Below are positions 11,748 through 24,443 of a DNA stretch of 64,000 nt, in pieces. The translations under genes were made by a program, and so were the position numbers. Within the stretch, counting starts at the first letter, position 1, and each line of letters opens with the position of its first letter. The stretch covers positions 62,001-126,000 of the forward strand of contig OENT01000205.1 in assembly GCA_900239685.1 (NCBI GenBank), written 5' to 3'. Source of the DNA: Rotaria macrura (lineage: Eukaryota; Rotifera; Eurotatoria; Philodinida; Philodinidae). The notes under the pieces were generated by a model. It was not told where the DNA came from, ran no database searches, and saw only the letters and a program-made list of their open reading frames with translations.

Positions 11748-12034
11748 GTTAGAATAGTCTTTACTTTTTGTTTATTTAAAATCAAAAAANAAAAAAGGCC
11801 CCCTTTAAGAAAGAAAACTCTGTATATATATCCTCGTATTCATAGTTGAAAAGGAGAGAACATCCAGGCTCATTCTCTTCTCTTCTAGCACGAAAATTGA
11901 AAATGTCCTTGATGACATGAAAAGAAGAAATGTCCTTATGAATATGTGAGAACAAAGAACAGAGATCAGTATACGAAACGTCATCCCACAGCTTGAAGAA
12001 AGTAATAGTCATTCATAGTTATGACTATGTAACA
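11748..12034 (-). repeat. 5' LTR of the gypsy-type element
   Basis: 287-bp copy of the repeat at 5583-5863. It contains a single N at 11790 in an A-run that is six bases longer than in the other LTR. The element strand runs from TGTTAC (ending at 12034) to CTAAC at 11748. The element's promoter should lie here; I cannot pick out a convincing TATA box. Confidence 0.9.
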
Positions 12035-12196
12035 CTAATCATTGTAGTGGTTTACCTTGTCACACAAACAATACTTATTATAGTGAAAATCCCATATATA
12101 TAGTTCAATCTGCGCTAAGCGTAAAAGGATTTCTTAGCTTTACCTTGACTATAATTAAAGAATGAGAAAGAGTAACCTTTTCATTCTAGTCAGCTC

Positions 12197-12397
12197 CAGT
12201 GGCAGTACTTTACTTTTACTCTGGTAAAGCAAACAGTAAATCATTTTTATTTGATACAAGTCCATATAAAATTGAAAAAAATCTATTTACTTCTATAAAA
12301 TTAAACAATTTATTTACTTTACAAAAGTAAATAGTAAATAATTTATTCACTTTACTTACTCACTTTTTGAAAAAGTAAGGTAAATGGACCATCCCTA
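12197..12397. mobile_element. hAT-like MITE (201 bp)
   Basis: The ends are imperfect inverted repeats, CAGTGGCAGTACTTTAC on the left and, on the reverse strand, TAGGGATGGTCCATTTAC. The interior is an AT-only run rich in TTTAC/GTAAA. It is flanked by 8-bp near-identical duplications, GTCAGCTC (12189-12196) and GTCAGCTG (12398-12405), the target length expected for hAT elements. No coding capacity. Confidence 0.65.
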
Positions 12398-12405
12398 GTC
12401 AGCTG

Positions 12406-14878
12406 CAAGTGAACTGGTTCTTGTTCAACTATAAACTCATATTGAAAATGAAAGCAATGTAATATTGTCCATGTAGGACATTCTATTTAACACTCTATTG
12501 TTGTTCTGATGTTGAATGGTTTATATACATGGGAATTTTTCATTATTGAGAATATTTCGATGTTAAGAAACATACATAGAACGTTGTGAGTTTAATGGCA
12601 ATAAAAATCTGTCGGATTTTCTACTTATTGAACGTATTTAGAATCTTGCAAATATCCTGAACGTATAATGATAACTAGCACTATCACTAACTCATTCTTC
12701 AAGAGAATTTTTTATTTTCAAGCTTCTTTCTATTGTTTTTCATTTGAAAGTGTTTCGAGGTGAATCATGGGTAATATTTACCGTTGTATGATTGTAAGAT
12801 ACGGTTGATTTTAACTTTAAGTTAAGTCTTGAGAATCGCCTGCTTATTGTCTAATGTCTCAAAAGTTACTAGGTGAAATTTCTTTCATTTATTTATTATT
12901 TTCTAGAATTTTAACAGCAAAGCAATAAGAATTGTTAGAAATTACGTTAGTTTTTGAAAGATAAGTTTATCAATAATCATAAGAATGTAAGGTGTGGGTA
13001 ATGCAAAAGTACAGTACCTCTTTAATTCTACTTTAATAATACATCGTAAGATTCTCTTTTTTGTGCTGATCACGAATATCTACTTAACTTTTCGATTTGA
13101 CAAAGCCTTCACTGAGGAAACCCCAAACACTTTTAGGGCCTAAAAAACAGCAAAACCCAAGCAGACTACATTTTTCAGAAACACTTCACAGTGCCTGAAA
13201 ACGGACGAAAAGATCGTGAAAAGTGAACGTGTCTAGGTGGCCATCGACGTTCCCGATTGTGAGGGGAAAACGCTCATTTCCCCACCTACCTGTGTGTTTA
13301 ATTGCGTTTTCAGCGATAAAATGATTGTAAATCCATGAAAAACAGAGTAACAGTTTTCGTTTATTGCATAGTCGTTATAAAAGACGGGATTACAATAAGA
13401 GTTCTTAAGTATTAATAAGACGACCACTATTTCTCTTTTTTTATGGTGTAATGTTTCATCTGAGTTTCTGCAGAAACTCAATTAAATACCTACGGGGGAG
13501 AAATAGTAGATATAGGAGGTATAGGAGATATATGAGACATGGAGGCAGAAATATTGTACGTTGTGGGCGATGTTTCACTGCAGATGGTGGGAGAAAGGTG
13601 TGGTGGTGGGGAATGTATTAGTTATATGAGTTATACGAGTTATTGGAGATAATGAAGATATTGGGTGTGAGTGCGTGTGGGGAGAGATGAAATCACTCAC
13701 ACCCACACCCACCCTTCAAATCATTCTTAACAAACAATTTGTGTGAGTATGAGTATGAATCTTTGGATCAATAACACCTATTTCTACACGATCGTCCAAA
13801 CCCACTTGTGTGACGATTAACAGTCAATCCATTAATTCGAAAAAAATTTTGATCATATATAATGTTAACCAAGGAAACAACTTCCGTTTCCCATGAGTGT
13901 GTTCAGTAAATGTAGCAGATTTTTTTTGAAACCACATGAAAACAATTAGATTTCAGTTGTATGTCTATACATTTTTACAAATCTTACCCCATTAATCACT
14001 ATGTCGATCCTAAATTTGATGAGTACTACTCATTTCTTTATTTCTCTTCAAATTATTCGAGAGACAGAAAATCCTGCACTCATGCTGATCCTATTTTCAA
14101 CCATGGTCTATGAGTTCATTGATAAGTTCACAATTCTGATCGGTATTCATTCCTGTACTTAAATACATTCTCACGAAGACAATTCTTCTTCTTTGTCAAA
14201 GTTAAATTGGTTTTAGACATAACAATCATTAACCGACAAAAGGGTCAACACAGAATGACTAATCACTTTATGGCAAAAGAAAGATCACAATAAGACCGTA
14301 ACTAAGGATGGAAAATCACCAATCAATCAATTTGATTTGATTCGATTGTCGATCGATGAAGAACATGAGAATAAATAGGAAACAACAGCAGCCGAAGTTG
14401 ATCAAACCTTGGGTACATTTTTAAGCTGTACAAATCTTGAACATTTCGCTCGAATATATAGTTCATTTACATACAGAAAACAGGTGATGAAAGTGACTTA
14501 TTTGGTAGCATTGAACTATTGAGATATTTATAAATTGTTAGAAAAGTATCCGTAGTCAGTACTTTACATCATATGTGCCTTAATAAGTATAAGTTAAATG
14601 ATAAACTACGAACAGTTTCTTGTTTGCTCAAATTTAATATAAGATGCATTGAGAAATTTATCAAAGTCGAAGAAACAGGGTAGCTTTTCGAAATTATTCA
14701 TAATGATTGTATCGATCTGTTTGCGTAAAAGTACTATCTGTCGACGGTGTAATATTCAGTATAAACTAGACAAATAAAATAATCTGTTCTCACTATTAAT
14801 ATTATAGTTTTTCTTGAAAGACGATTCTACTAATGTTCGTAATATTTCAAATTTAGATCATTTACTTGCTTAAAAATC
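12406..14878. other. Non-coding spacer with G-rich and telomere-like patches
   Basis: No gene recognised. From about 13490 to 13690 the plus strand is G/A-rich. At 13697-13716 there is a short ACACCC-period run, about 2.7 copies of a rotation of the TGTGGG telomere hexamer known from bdelloids. The run is too short to call a telomere. Confidence 0.45.
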
Positions 14879-16601
14879 ATGTTACGTACATTTCTATATT
14901 TGGTTATAGTCCGATGTTGTCTTACAGAATGTAAGTTTTCTCTTGCACGATATTGATCCAATGTAAAAATTGATTTTTTTTTCATCAGCTTGGACAATTC
15001 ATGTATTCACGGGCAATGAACCTTTCGCAGGAACAGATAGCAATGTTTATATTCGTTTATTTAATTCAAAAGATGAAAGTATCGACGAATATCGATTAAC
15101 TCACTCCAATTGGATTTCAAACGACTTTTCAAGTCAAAATTTATTTGAAACTGGTGCTGAAGAACGTTTTCGTATTGATGCAGCAAATATTGGAACGGTC
15201 ACAAAAGTTCATGCAAGTTGCTTAATTCTTTCTAATTGGCATTAAAATAAAAGAAATTTTATCGAATTTTTTCATTGGATACTTGAGTTTGATTTACAAA
15301 ATCGTTATGTGAATAAAAATAGACTGAACACTAATAAATATTCGATACGCCGCAGTCAAATATCAGATTTATTTAAACAAGCAATCCAAGTGAAAACGTT
15401 ATGATGGTCTCAATATTAGGTGCTTATAAGCGGTACGCGATGATTGTTTCAGCAAATAACAGAGCATTTCTTTTCTGATATAACAATGATTTTCCTTTTA
15501 TTCGTGTAGCATTTTACAGATAGACTATTACGTATCGCCTATTTCGAGTTTTCTAATATCAAGATTCCATTCTAAATAAAGATTATTGGTAATTAGGAAA
15601 GATCTTACCAATACTTAGACGAAATGATTGAAAATTTCATTTCATCTTACTGTCGTTAGAGAAGAAGGTAAAATTTGTTCTTGTAAATTACTTACTATTT
15701 ATATTCGTATTTGTTCACATGATGATACTTCACTAAAAGAAAATTCAGTGTTCGTGATTACTATTTGGTACGAGATTCAGTATATGAATATTTAACAAAA
15801 ATACTAGGTTCAATGTGATTTCATTTATAAACATTTGCACAACTTTATTTCTCACAAGTCCTAATATGGTTCTTTTTATGGTTTAGATTCGTCGTAATAA
15901 TTTTCCATTTTTACACGCTGATTGGTTACTTGATCGAATTATTGTTGAACGTGATAGTAATGGTGCTAAATACACATTTCAATGTAATTGTTGGCTAAGT
16001 GGAGAACAACTAAATGCAACGATTTCTGCTTCGTCAGGTATAAAATAATCTTAATTGCTTTAAGAAAATGTGCATTTATAAGATGAAGTATAAATTCGCA
16101 TCAGATACATTTTCATCGAATCTGATTTTAATAGATAGATATGAGAGAATGGATTCCTTCTTTCGATTGTTCATATTAATGGAGATAAAGAGTCATAAAA
16201 GTGCAATCAAATAAAGGCTTTAAGAAAATCGTAATTACTCATGAATATTAATTTCAAGAAGAAGACTAATAAATTATTTTTACTTTTCAGATACAGCATC
16301 ACTTGATCAAAATAAAACAAATAATTTATCATGGACGAATCCAAAGCTTATAATTGTATTTGTTATTGCAGTTATAATTATGTTTTGCATTTGTTGTTGC
16401 TATTGTCAACATTGTCGTCGAAAAAATTGTGACACTCATTCACAAGATCAAATTGAATCAGCTCGGCAACAAAATACACCGAATGTACATTTTGTACAAA
16501 TGGAAAGGCCATCAGCACCAAAAGCAGAATCTCAATCTTCAATTATTGATACACATAATAATTGGAATAACAATCGCCGTGGACTATATCAACATCGTTA
16601 A
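14879..16601 (+). CDS. PLAT-domain single-pass membrane protein (four exons)
   Basis: Proposed exons are 14879-14930, 14989-15212, 15887-16037 and 16291-16601; the phases agree and give 245 residues. Exon 1 encodes a short hydrophobic leader (MLRTFLYLVIV) likely to be a signal peptide. Exons 2-3 encode a PLAT/LH2 beta-sandwich: WTIHVFTGNEPFAGTDSNVY at the start, then VTKVHIRRNN and ADWLLDRIIVE. Exon 4 has a membrane helix (LIIVFVIAVIIMFCICCCYC) followed by a cytoplasmic, Cys-rich then Pro/Asn-rich tail. PLAT domains bind lipids or proteins, so an extracellular recognition role is possible. Intron 1 is 58 bp. Intron 2 (674 bp) appears to use a GC-AG donor, GCAAGT at 15213, chosen because it keeps the domain continuous. 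The exact C-terminus is uncertain; see the downstream spacer. Confidence 0.8.
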
Positions 16602-18129
16602 TCAGAAACTTTACAATCAACAGTTCTTGCTGCAACGATTTTAACAATGATATCAAATGGCCATCCACCTTCCTATGGGGGTAAGGGAATTTTAGTTTTC
16701 TTATTAATTTCTTATTCAAACTTATTTTTGTTCTAGATTTATATCCAACTTCCATCTTACGATCAAATATATACTGATTCCAATTCAGATTCGTATGGAT
16801 TGTATTGTACATAATGTTCAGGATACTGTTAATTTATGTTGAAATAAAATTGTTAAAATTTATTTATTTATATTGTGATTCTTTGAATATTTAACATCAT
16901 GACATTGTTGTTTTTTCTCTTTCTTTCACTGATTGTATCTTTATTCCTGTTTTCTTCTTCTCTATTACAATATATTGATATCATCAAAATAGGTTTTTAC
17001 TTGTCTATCAACAATAAACACTCTGGTGCATGACGAAGGATTGTATTGTTTCTCCTTAGAGAGTAATTTCGAACGATGCTGATAAAATACTTTAGTAAAT
17101 CTGCATGCGCATCTATCTCTATGCATGAACGAATATGTGTGAGGATGTAGATAATAGTACTTTCGTCACCACCATCCATCCGATCATGATTTCTCATCTG
17201 TTCGTGTAAGAAGTAATCAGTTTCGATGAGTTAAATATTTAAAATTACGACATGAATGAGTTATAACTTATATTAATGTTTTCTTTTCTGCAGGGATCTA
17301 GTACAATAGGACATTGCTTTCTTTCAATAACTTGTCAAACTAGGGATTATTTTAATCACACCGGTCGATTGAAATCAATCTTAGATAAACTATACGATGA
17401 GTTTTGACGCAATTTATATTTAATCCAAATAAAACAGAACTAATTTCATGGAGCACATTCACAAATATCTATGGCTTTCTGTAAAATTGTTACTGACTTT
17501 AAATAGTCCTTACAAAATAGACAAACCAATACAATACGTTAGTAGAATGTAGAGAATCCCCGAATGAAATGATCGAGTATGTGTCTGTTGATTTTACTCT
17601 TCTATACATACACACAGGCCCGCACTCAGTTAGAAATTATCTTGTTAACACACTCTCAAGATTCTTGTTGTCATACGACGAACTATTGAATTTCTTCTAT
17701 CGATAAGATTTCTATTTATTTTTCATGTAAACCATGAATGACATGTAATGATAAAAAGGAAGAAAACGTTGAGTTGAACTTGTCATTGTCAGCTAATTAT
17801 GTTGAAGCAAGATATATACTACCTATCGATTCTAATGGGAATGCGATCAATGACAATAACTCGATTTAAAATTTATCGAACAGAAAATTATTTAGATAGA
17901 TATTGTCTGCTATTACTTGAAGACCCTCTGGGAGATATAAATAATCAGGATTTAGCCATTATTCCAAGACATCAGATCGCATCATATTTTCTTCGATGAC
18001 AGTCGCCGATTTTGATCAATAACTCTTCATTATTGCAGAAAAAATCAAACATTCTAGAGCATTCTGTTGCCTCAAATTCAATTATAGCACAAATCACTCA
18101 TTCTACGATATTGTCTAAATGTCTTTTAG
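16602..18129. other. Spacer with possible remnants of extra exons
   Basis: Just after the PLAT gene stop, codons in the same frame keep reading as sensible tail sequence up to a donor at 16681 (GTAAGG). A following acceptor at 16736 opens a Tyr/Ser-rich frame that ends at 16811, but its phase does not match. This suggests a lost stop or frameshift in an older, longer tail. At 17294-17407 a pyrimidine-rich acceptor is followed by a 37-codon frame ending TGA, possibly an orphan terminal exon. Nothing else is recognised. Confidence 0.35.
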
Positions 18130-20975
18130 GATGAAACGACATTTCGGCATTTATCTTGTGAAACATTCTTGTCAGACTTAGATCAGCAGGTGATTTGTAA
18201 TGGGGTAATCGATTGTTTGGATGAATCGGATGAAGAAAATTGTTGACCATTAGAAGTTAATGAATATTTTAATACTGCATATCGATATCCTTGTACTGAT
18301 GGGAAATGTATGAATGGCATTGACAGATATTTTAATGGTCGTTCGAGCATTTCAGTAGATGACGTTTTTTCAAATATCGCAGCCTGCAAGGTAACATTTG
18401 TTTAAGTCAATGGTGTATTCTGTCGATTTTGTAGCAAAAAGAACTGTTCATCGGTATTTGAACTTCAATCAATTCTTCCAATGGTTGGACATGTACATCT
18501 CATTTTTTGAATGTGATGAACATGTCTGAATATGCACCTTCATCTTTAACTGAGTATGTGTGTGAGGATGAAAAACTCTGTGAAAATTTCTTACTAGTTA
18601 CACAAGATTTTAATTAGTTTCACTTGTCATAATTTTAATATTTCAGAAATAGAGAGTAGAAGTTCGTATATGGTATTTACCAGATTAATTTCCAACGTTA
18701 AAAATCGTTTTCGTGCATGTTTATAAATAGAAAAATGAGTTCGACTATTGTAATTATGCCATGATGTAATTAATGTAAAAACTCGATAAAATGCATTTCA
18801 CAACAACGTCTACTTGAAGGTTTCTTAAATTGTCCGGCAAATGATGGTGAAAAATATGAATCTAAAATGACCAGATTATGCAATCTATGAGGATGAAGTC
18901 TTACCCCTGGAACGATGCAATTTGAAACAGGATTATTTTCTAACTATGCATGATTACGATACTGATTTATTACGTGTTAAAATTGAAGAAAAATACAAAA
19001 CAAATTATCAAGATTGACTGTGTCATAATATTTACACAAGATGAAACAAAGATTGGAATTGTAAAAATGGAATCGATGAAATGAATTGTTCACACAATAC
19101 AGTTTCTACAGACGGCAGTGATTGCCGATTTCGCGTTGACGCATATAATATATCATATTCATCATTCAATAGAAATGATGAAAAAACAACAATGTATTTA
19201 CGTTAACTGGTTCCTCAGAATACCTTCACTGTTGGCATAATACATTATCTCTTCTGTACGATTCAATTTGTTGCTCAACAAATTTCTGTTCATTCAACGA
19301 TGCAGGTCCATTTTGTGGATTATTCGGCTCTGAACATTTGTATTGTTCCTTGTCTTAAGAAATGGAAGTCACATATAGATTTCAAGATACGTAATTTGCC
19401 AACTTATCGATTACAAAGGATGAATGTGAACGCTCCGAATCGATCGAACTGCAGCCGAGAGTCATTTATAGAAGCTCTGAAGCACAGGGTTGTTATCGAG
19501 GTTTTTCAATTTCCGATCATATTGATTTGAATACAACGCGTTGACATTGCCCTTGTCTTCCAAGTTAGTATTCTGATGAATGTCAATATCAAAATCAACG
19601 AGTCAGGGTTACCATTCAAGTTCGAGTTGCATCGAATTGGAGTAATATTTTCATCTTCTCATGACTTTAATTGATAATGAAAACTGAACATCGAATCCTA
19701 TGATTATATTGAATATTCCCCTATCTGTGATTGCAATACAAAATATACACTGTATTTACTGTAGTCAACTAGACCAAAACATTTTTCAGTAAAAGTTGAT
19801 TCATTTGATCAAGTTGGATTTTACCGATACAATTTACTTTTCTTCCTGCTCATCTTTTACCTGTTTTGTTCGAAATTCCCATGTCAATAATTGAATTCAT
19901 AGGGAAACACTGTTGGCCACTATTTATTTCTTGTCAATGTCTCTCCTAAATCAGTGATTAAAATTTGACACATTGTCATTGTGAATCCGACATTCAATGT
20001 GATATAAAACATAAGTGCAATTGTGCATCTGATTCTCAATGTATAAGAAATTTGATTTGATGAATATTCATATGGTATCTGCACGAATCTTAAATGATTT
20101 TTATTTAATGATTGTTCATGAAAATTTGACTTGTTTTAAAAAAATATCAGTAAAAATTATTTCTTCGTATCAATATCGATTTATTCGATGACATATTTTT
20201 CAATCAACACCTATTAAATGCAATTAAATATTATCATATCCTATGTCAAAAGCATTTTCAACTAAATTGTTTTCAATACAATCATCATTTGAAATATGAC
20301 TCTCACGTGTTTCAAATCTTTGTGAAAACCAAGGACATTGTTTTCTTGATGATGATATATGTATGTCCAACATCAACTTGTTTTTTTTCGATCAAAATAT
20401 CAGTGTCCAACTAAACAAGGATCCGCTCTTTCGCTGGATATTATTTAAGGTTCTTTCAATAAATATAATTGTAATTATTTTTGATTTTTAATGAATCAAT
20501 AATCTTTTTCGTTTTTACAAGCATTTCGACAACGAATCGTACGTTTTACTACATTCAATGTTTATCTACTGACTTTCTACTTCGATTTCCTCCAGATGTA
20601 CTAATGATTGGCTTAGTGCTTTTGTTGCTATTAAACAAGTAATGAATGCTTTAAAAAGAGTCAAATTCAACAAGACAAAGAACAAACAAGTGGCTAAATG
20701 GATCGTATTATGATTCTCTATAGAGTGATATAATCAATGATGAAGAAGAACAACGCATATGGTTTCTTACCAAATATTCGTCATCTATTCAAACAGTTGA
20801 CTAGATTGTGAATTGTTTTCATTTTTCGGTGCCGTTTTTAATCAATTTGATTTCCGCTTTAATTATTATTTCTTAATATCTCGCACTCGTTCGAAATCTC
20901 GAAAATAAAGTCATATTAAGAATATTTACTTACTTCTCCATCTCGTCTTGTTGCATTAGCTGTTCCTATTTGTGA
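18130..20975 (+). pseudogene. Decayed LDLa/EGF/seven-helix receptor gene
   Basis: Scattered blocks in shifting frames keep the order of a large rotifer receptor family. An LDL-receptor class A repeat is at about 18190-18243 (VICNGVIDCLDESDEENC), directly followed by an in-frame TGA. A second LDLa is at about 19019-19090 (WNCKNGIDEMNC). Then come an EGF-neck region (about 19480-19640, with CQYQNQRV), a CDCNTKYTLYLL block near 19729 with an internal stop, an EGF-like block CENQGHCFLDD (about 20320-20350), and a 7TM-type block at about 20600-20705 (AIKQVMNALKRVKFNKTKNK). The latter is followed by EEEQRIWFLTKYSSSIQTVD and hydrophobic segments to about 20960. Several stops and frameshifts make it clearly non-functional. 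Homologues are probably cell-surface receptors. Confidence 0.72.
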
Positions 20976-22664
20976 GGGATGTCATAGCATCCGTCATGGA
21001 AGTGCCCGATAGAGCCTTTCGGATTGGTCCCAGGGCTCAGATCTGGATCCAGAAATCTTGGACTCGACAAATTCTATTGTACTCAGAGAAAAATAAACTT
21101 CATCAACTGATGTGCAATTCTACAGCTTTCAAGCAGTTCACTTCGAAGAAAACTCCGACTCATAATTCTTTAAAATTTTTTTCTGATGAACCCATTCGAC
21201 TGGCGAACATATTTTGGAATTTAAAAAAAAATGTAACCGTGCTCATGACTCACATAAGTCGAATAGTCTAAACACAATTTTGAAATGAGTATTCACAGTC
21301 TTTGCACTTCTTCAGAAAGTGTTCTTTAGTTACTCTCTAAAGTTACATTTTCACATCTTTCTCCGTCATGAAGTGATCCAGAGAAACGTGACACTCATGA
21401 GAACAAGGTTCCTTAAAGGCTCTAGTTAATCTTTTGCACTTCCAAATAAATAATTTTCATTATCCAACATCTTTTTTTACACCGAGAGATCGTTTCTCAA
21501 GAGAATATTCCCTAATTATTGCTGATTATATACTTTAGTTATCTGAACCAGAACAAAACAAATGTAATAAAACTGCTTTCGATATTAAACTGTCAGGAAT
21601 TTTGATGGACTCTACTTCGTATTAAAATCCAAAAACATCCTATTTGGCTCCCTTCATGATCACTTGTTATTAAAAATAACTCACTCAACCACGTTCTTTA
21701 TCTTTAAACGCTGGGTATGTTTTTTTCGCTACATTAGGAAGAGAATCAGATAAAAAGGAGATGATGAATCGTCAGCATTCCTTCTTCAATTGCCAAAAAT
21801 AACAATATCTTTCGTTTTCTAGAACGCTATAACGTTCTGTAGAAAAGATATTGAGTCTTATTTATAAAAATATCTTTGAATTGTTATAAAAATCTTCATT
21901 CAAGAAAGGATTCTATATCGTTCAGATACTGAATTTAGAAAAATCTTCAACATGACGTGTTTCTAAAAGAATACATCAGTTCTTATCGATGAAACTTCGA
22001 GAACAATCTAGTTAGCGTATTAGGTATTCATGCGTAACTTTTCCAATAGAAATTACTTTATTTTCATATTATCAGGAGACGATATATTCCAAAAACTTGA
22101 ATCATTTTATGTTACGCATGGGGTAGGAGGCATTGCGTATGATCTACTACAGCGAGATCTTTAGATCATTCGATGTGCTCTGTAGTAGTAGAATGAGAGC
22201 AAAGTTGTTGAAGCTGTTGTGGAAGTCGGGATTTCTTCAATCAATCATCTTCCCAATACTTTCGCATTTACCTGTTTCAAAAGACTATCAGGGAACTTAG
22301 CTAAGTGACATCTTGTTGGAATCTTTATCCAAGTATTTTCTTGTCAAATTTTTATGCAATAGAAAAAACCAAAGATAAAAAGTTATAGCCTAATAAATAA
22401 TAAATACGATCAGTTTTCAAAGAGCTAGCAGCGATAGATACATCGCGCTTCACATTTTGAGTGTATAACGACAGCACTGATGTCTTTTTAATTATTTAAT
22501 CACTGAAAACAATTTGAAGATATGCATTTATTCTTCTGCTTGTAATTCAATTCTCCTTTTTCGATCTATATGTAAGAATTAAAACAAGGTCTCACGAACT
22601 TCGTAGTTGGAAAAAACGACTTAGTCCAATTTTAACAGAAAAAAAGATTACTCGATGATAAACA
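20976..22664. other. Spacer; no gene recognised
   Basis: A 99-codon frame with a GTG start (20972-21271) runs out of the pseudogene end; its first 120 bases are less AT-rich than the surroundings. A short inverted repeat (CTACTACAG and CTGTAGTAG) sits around 22144-22190. I assign no function. Confidence 0.4.
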
Positions 22665-24407
22665 CTAATTCAACCATATGTCCACAGTGTTACTGGAAAA
22701 ATTCGTGAATTTCCTAAATGTAGCGTATTTATTTAGCCAATTCTCTACAACTGGATGATCGAAAGCTTTATCATCGAAGTATATGGTGGCATGAATCAAA
22801 CTGCGCAAACCACTTATTAAAGTCGCTACAATTTTAAATTCCAGAATCGGTAATCGAATATATTCCAGATTAGGAAATCTGCCTACGATCCGTTTTAGAT
22901 CTTTTACATTGTAGCATTCGTTTGTATAAGAGCGTTCCAAAACTAGGATTTTGAGTTTAGGTATTGAAGAAGAGATCATATCGAGTGGCTGTTTGCTTTC
23001 ATTGCAATACCGTACTATTAATACAGTAAGATTGACCGTTGCTGGTGTTAATGCCAATAATGCACACCCCTTGGTAATAATTGTTTTTACCTTCGTCAAA
23101 TCTATATATTTTCCAATCATGAAAGCATCCAAGTGAAAATTTGAATCGCCTAAGTCAGATTGAAGAATCGTTGTCACATAGTTAAAGTAACGACTCTTAG
23201 CGTTCGGGTTCAATTCTTTGTCTGATAGAGATAGTAATGAGATTGTTTTGAAGCTACTAAAGCTCGGATTTCTTAGATTGGATACCCATCTTGTGTTTGA
23301 ATGAAAGATTATTTCAGCGTGAGCAGGTGGGGGTAGACTATAAAGTTTGATGATATCAAAATCTTCATGAGGTCGATCGGCAACAAAAAACCACTTTTTT
23401 TCTTCTGTCCAAAAAGGACTGCAGAATGACTGAATAACATCATCAGTACAGACATCGGGTTCAACTTTGAGGCTTGCATTCAAACGAAAGTCGATCAGGT
23501 TTGGTAAGTATGTACGAATGAAATCTTCCCATTGATGACCATCCAGGTAATCCGGCTCACCAGCATTTTCGCGAATGAGCGCAGTACACCAGAGTGTGCA
23601 CAGTTGTGGAAATTTTTGCAGCAGGTCTTTTATGACTCTCAAACTTACTGTGCCACCATGTTCACTCGTAGTAATGACTAGTTTTTGTAAATTAGGTACA
23701 CAATAATGACGAACAAATAATGGATCATTGGTATTATATCTCCATTCATCAGTAAACGTGACATCGGCAGATACGAGCAGAGGTAAGAGATGTAAGAGAA
23801 GTCGAAAAATTCTGAATGGAGTTGAAATTTGGATTACTAAGCTTCGAATATTCAAGACTGTTGAAAATAATTCGGACGAACATATATGCCGAACAATGTG
23901 TTCATTGAATTTTCTGTAACCGATCTTAAGGTACTGAAGCGAGGGAATATTGATGTTCTTAATGGGTGGCAACGAATTATGATTCGAATATTTCGAATCC
24001 AGTATAATAGTTAATGAACGCAGATTCTGTAGAACACTTAAAAGTTGATTAATAATATGTGCTGATTGCTCGTTCATGTAAAGCAGTGTCAATGATTCCA
24101 ATAAATGATTGATATTGTTCGATATCAATTCATTGAAAATTCGATTGTTACAATTAACTACAGGTCTTAACAGAAGACTCATGGCGAATGGACCTTGAAT
24201 GTTACTTAGAATAGATCGACAAGTGAAATCTATTCTAGATCTGCGGCAGTTGGTAAGATCAATATGTCCGACTTGATAAATTTTCAGAATGCTATTTATT
24301 CGATGATTTATATTGTAGAAACTAAACCATCTATCAAGCGTGCTTAAATAGTCGAATATATTAATAATCAATTCGTTAGGCAATTGCTCAAATACGAAAC
24401 ACGCCAT
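22665..24407 (-). CDS. F-box protein with leucine-rich-like body
   Basis: Intronless frame of 592 codons from 24443. I prefer the second methionine, at 24407 (MACFVFEQLPNEL, 580 residues), because the F-box begins right after it. The F-box spans about residues 5-45 from that start (FEQLPNELIINIFDYLSTLD). This motif recruits SKP1 and so links substrates to SCF ubiquitin ligases. The remainder alternates hydrophobic segments of LRR-like spacing (for example LQNLRSLTIILDS, PNLQKLVITTS, IPKLKILVLERSY and FPNLEYIRLPILEF), a common substrate-binding layout in large rotifer F-box families. No transmembrane segment. The frame is intact end to end. Its target is unknown. Confidence 0.87.
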   Translation of the reverse strand: MACFVFEQLPNELIINIFDYLSTLDRWFSFYNINHRINSILKIYQVGHIDLTNCRRSRIDFTCRSILSNIQGPFAMSLLLRPVVNCNNRIFNELISNNINHLLESLTLLYMNEQSAHIINQLLSVLQNLRSLTIILDSKYSNHNSLPPIKNINIPSLQYLKIGYRKFNEHIVRHICSSELFSTVLNIRSLVIQISTPFRIFRLLLHLLPLLVSADVTFTDEWRYNTNDPLFVRHYCVPNLQKLVITTSEHGGTVSLRVIKDLLQKFPQLCTLWCTALIRENAGEPDYLDGHQWEDFIRTYLPNLIDFRLNASLKVEPDVCTDDVIQSFCSPFWTEEKKWFFVADRPHEDFDIIKLYSLPPPAHAEIIFHSNTRWVSNLRNPSFSSFKTISLLSLSDKELNPNAKSRYFNYVTTILQSDLGDSNFHLDAFMIGKYIDLTKVKTIITKGCALLALTPATVNLTVLIVRYCNESKQPLDMISSSIPKLKILVLERSYTNECYNVKDLKRIVGRFPNLEYIRLPILEFKIVATLISGLRSLIHATIYFDDKAFDHPVVENWLNKYATFRKFTNFSSNTVDIWLN

Positions 24408-24443
24408 ATTATTCGAAATCGAGTAAAAGATGAAGTCGACCAA

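Larger units (their letters stand above)
5583..12034 (-). mobile_element. Complete Ty3/gypsy-type LTR retrotransposon, minus strand
   Basis: Two nearly identical direct repeats (5583-5863 and 11748-12034) bracket a gag frame and a pol frame on the minus strand. Pol order is protease, reverse transcriptase, RNase H, integrase, which is the Ty3/gypsy order. A purine tract precedes the 3' LTR, and a TGG-starting primer-binding site follows the 5' LTR. Both LTRs start TGTTAC on the element strand. They differ visibly only in an A-run containing an N at 11790, so the insertion looks recent. No envelope-like frame lies between pol and the purine tract. The flanks (about 5578-5582 against 12035-12039) do not show a clear target duplication. 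About 6.45 kb in all. Confidence 0.93.

Noticed and set aside
13697..13716. Telomere-like ACACCC run
   Set aside because: Fewer than three hexamers and no extended array; not evidence of a chromosome end.
20972..21271. A 99-codon frame starting with GTG
   Set aside because: No ATG near the start and no recognisable domain; it begins at the end of a decayed receptor gene.
22144..22190. CTACTACAG/CTGTAGTAG inverted pair
   Set aside because: A 9-bp stem with a long loop in AT-rich DNA; no T-run or repeat context gives it a role.
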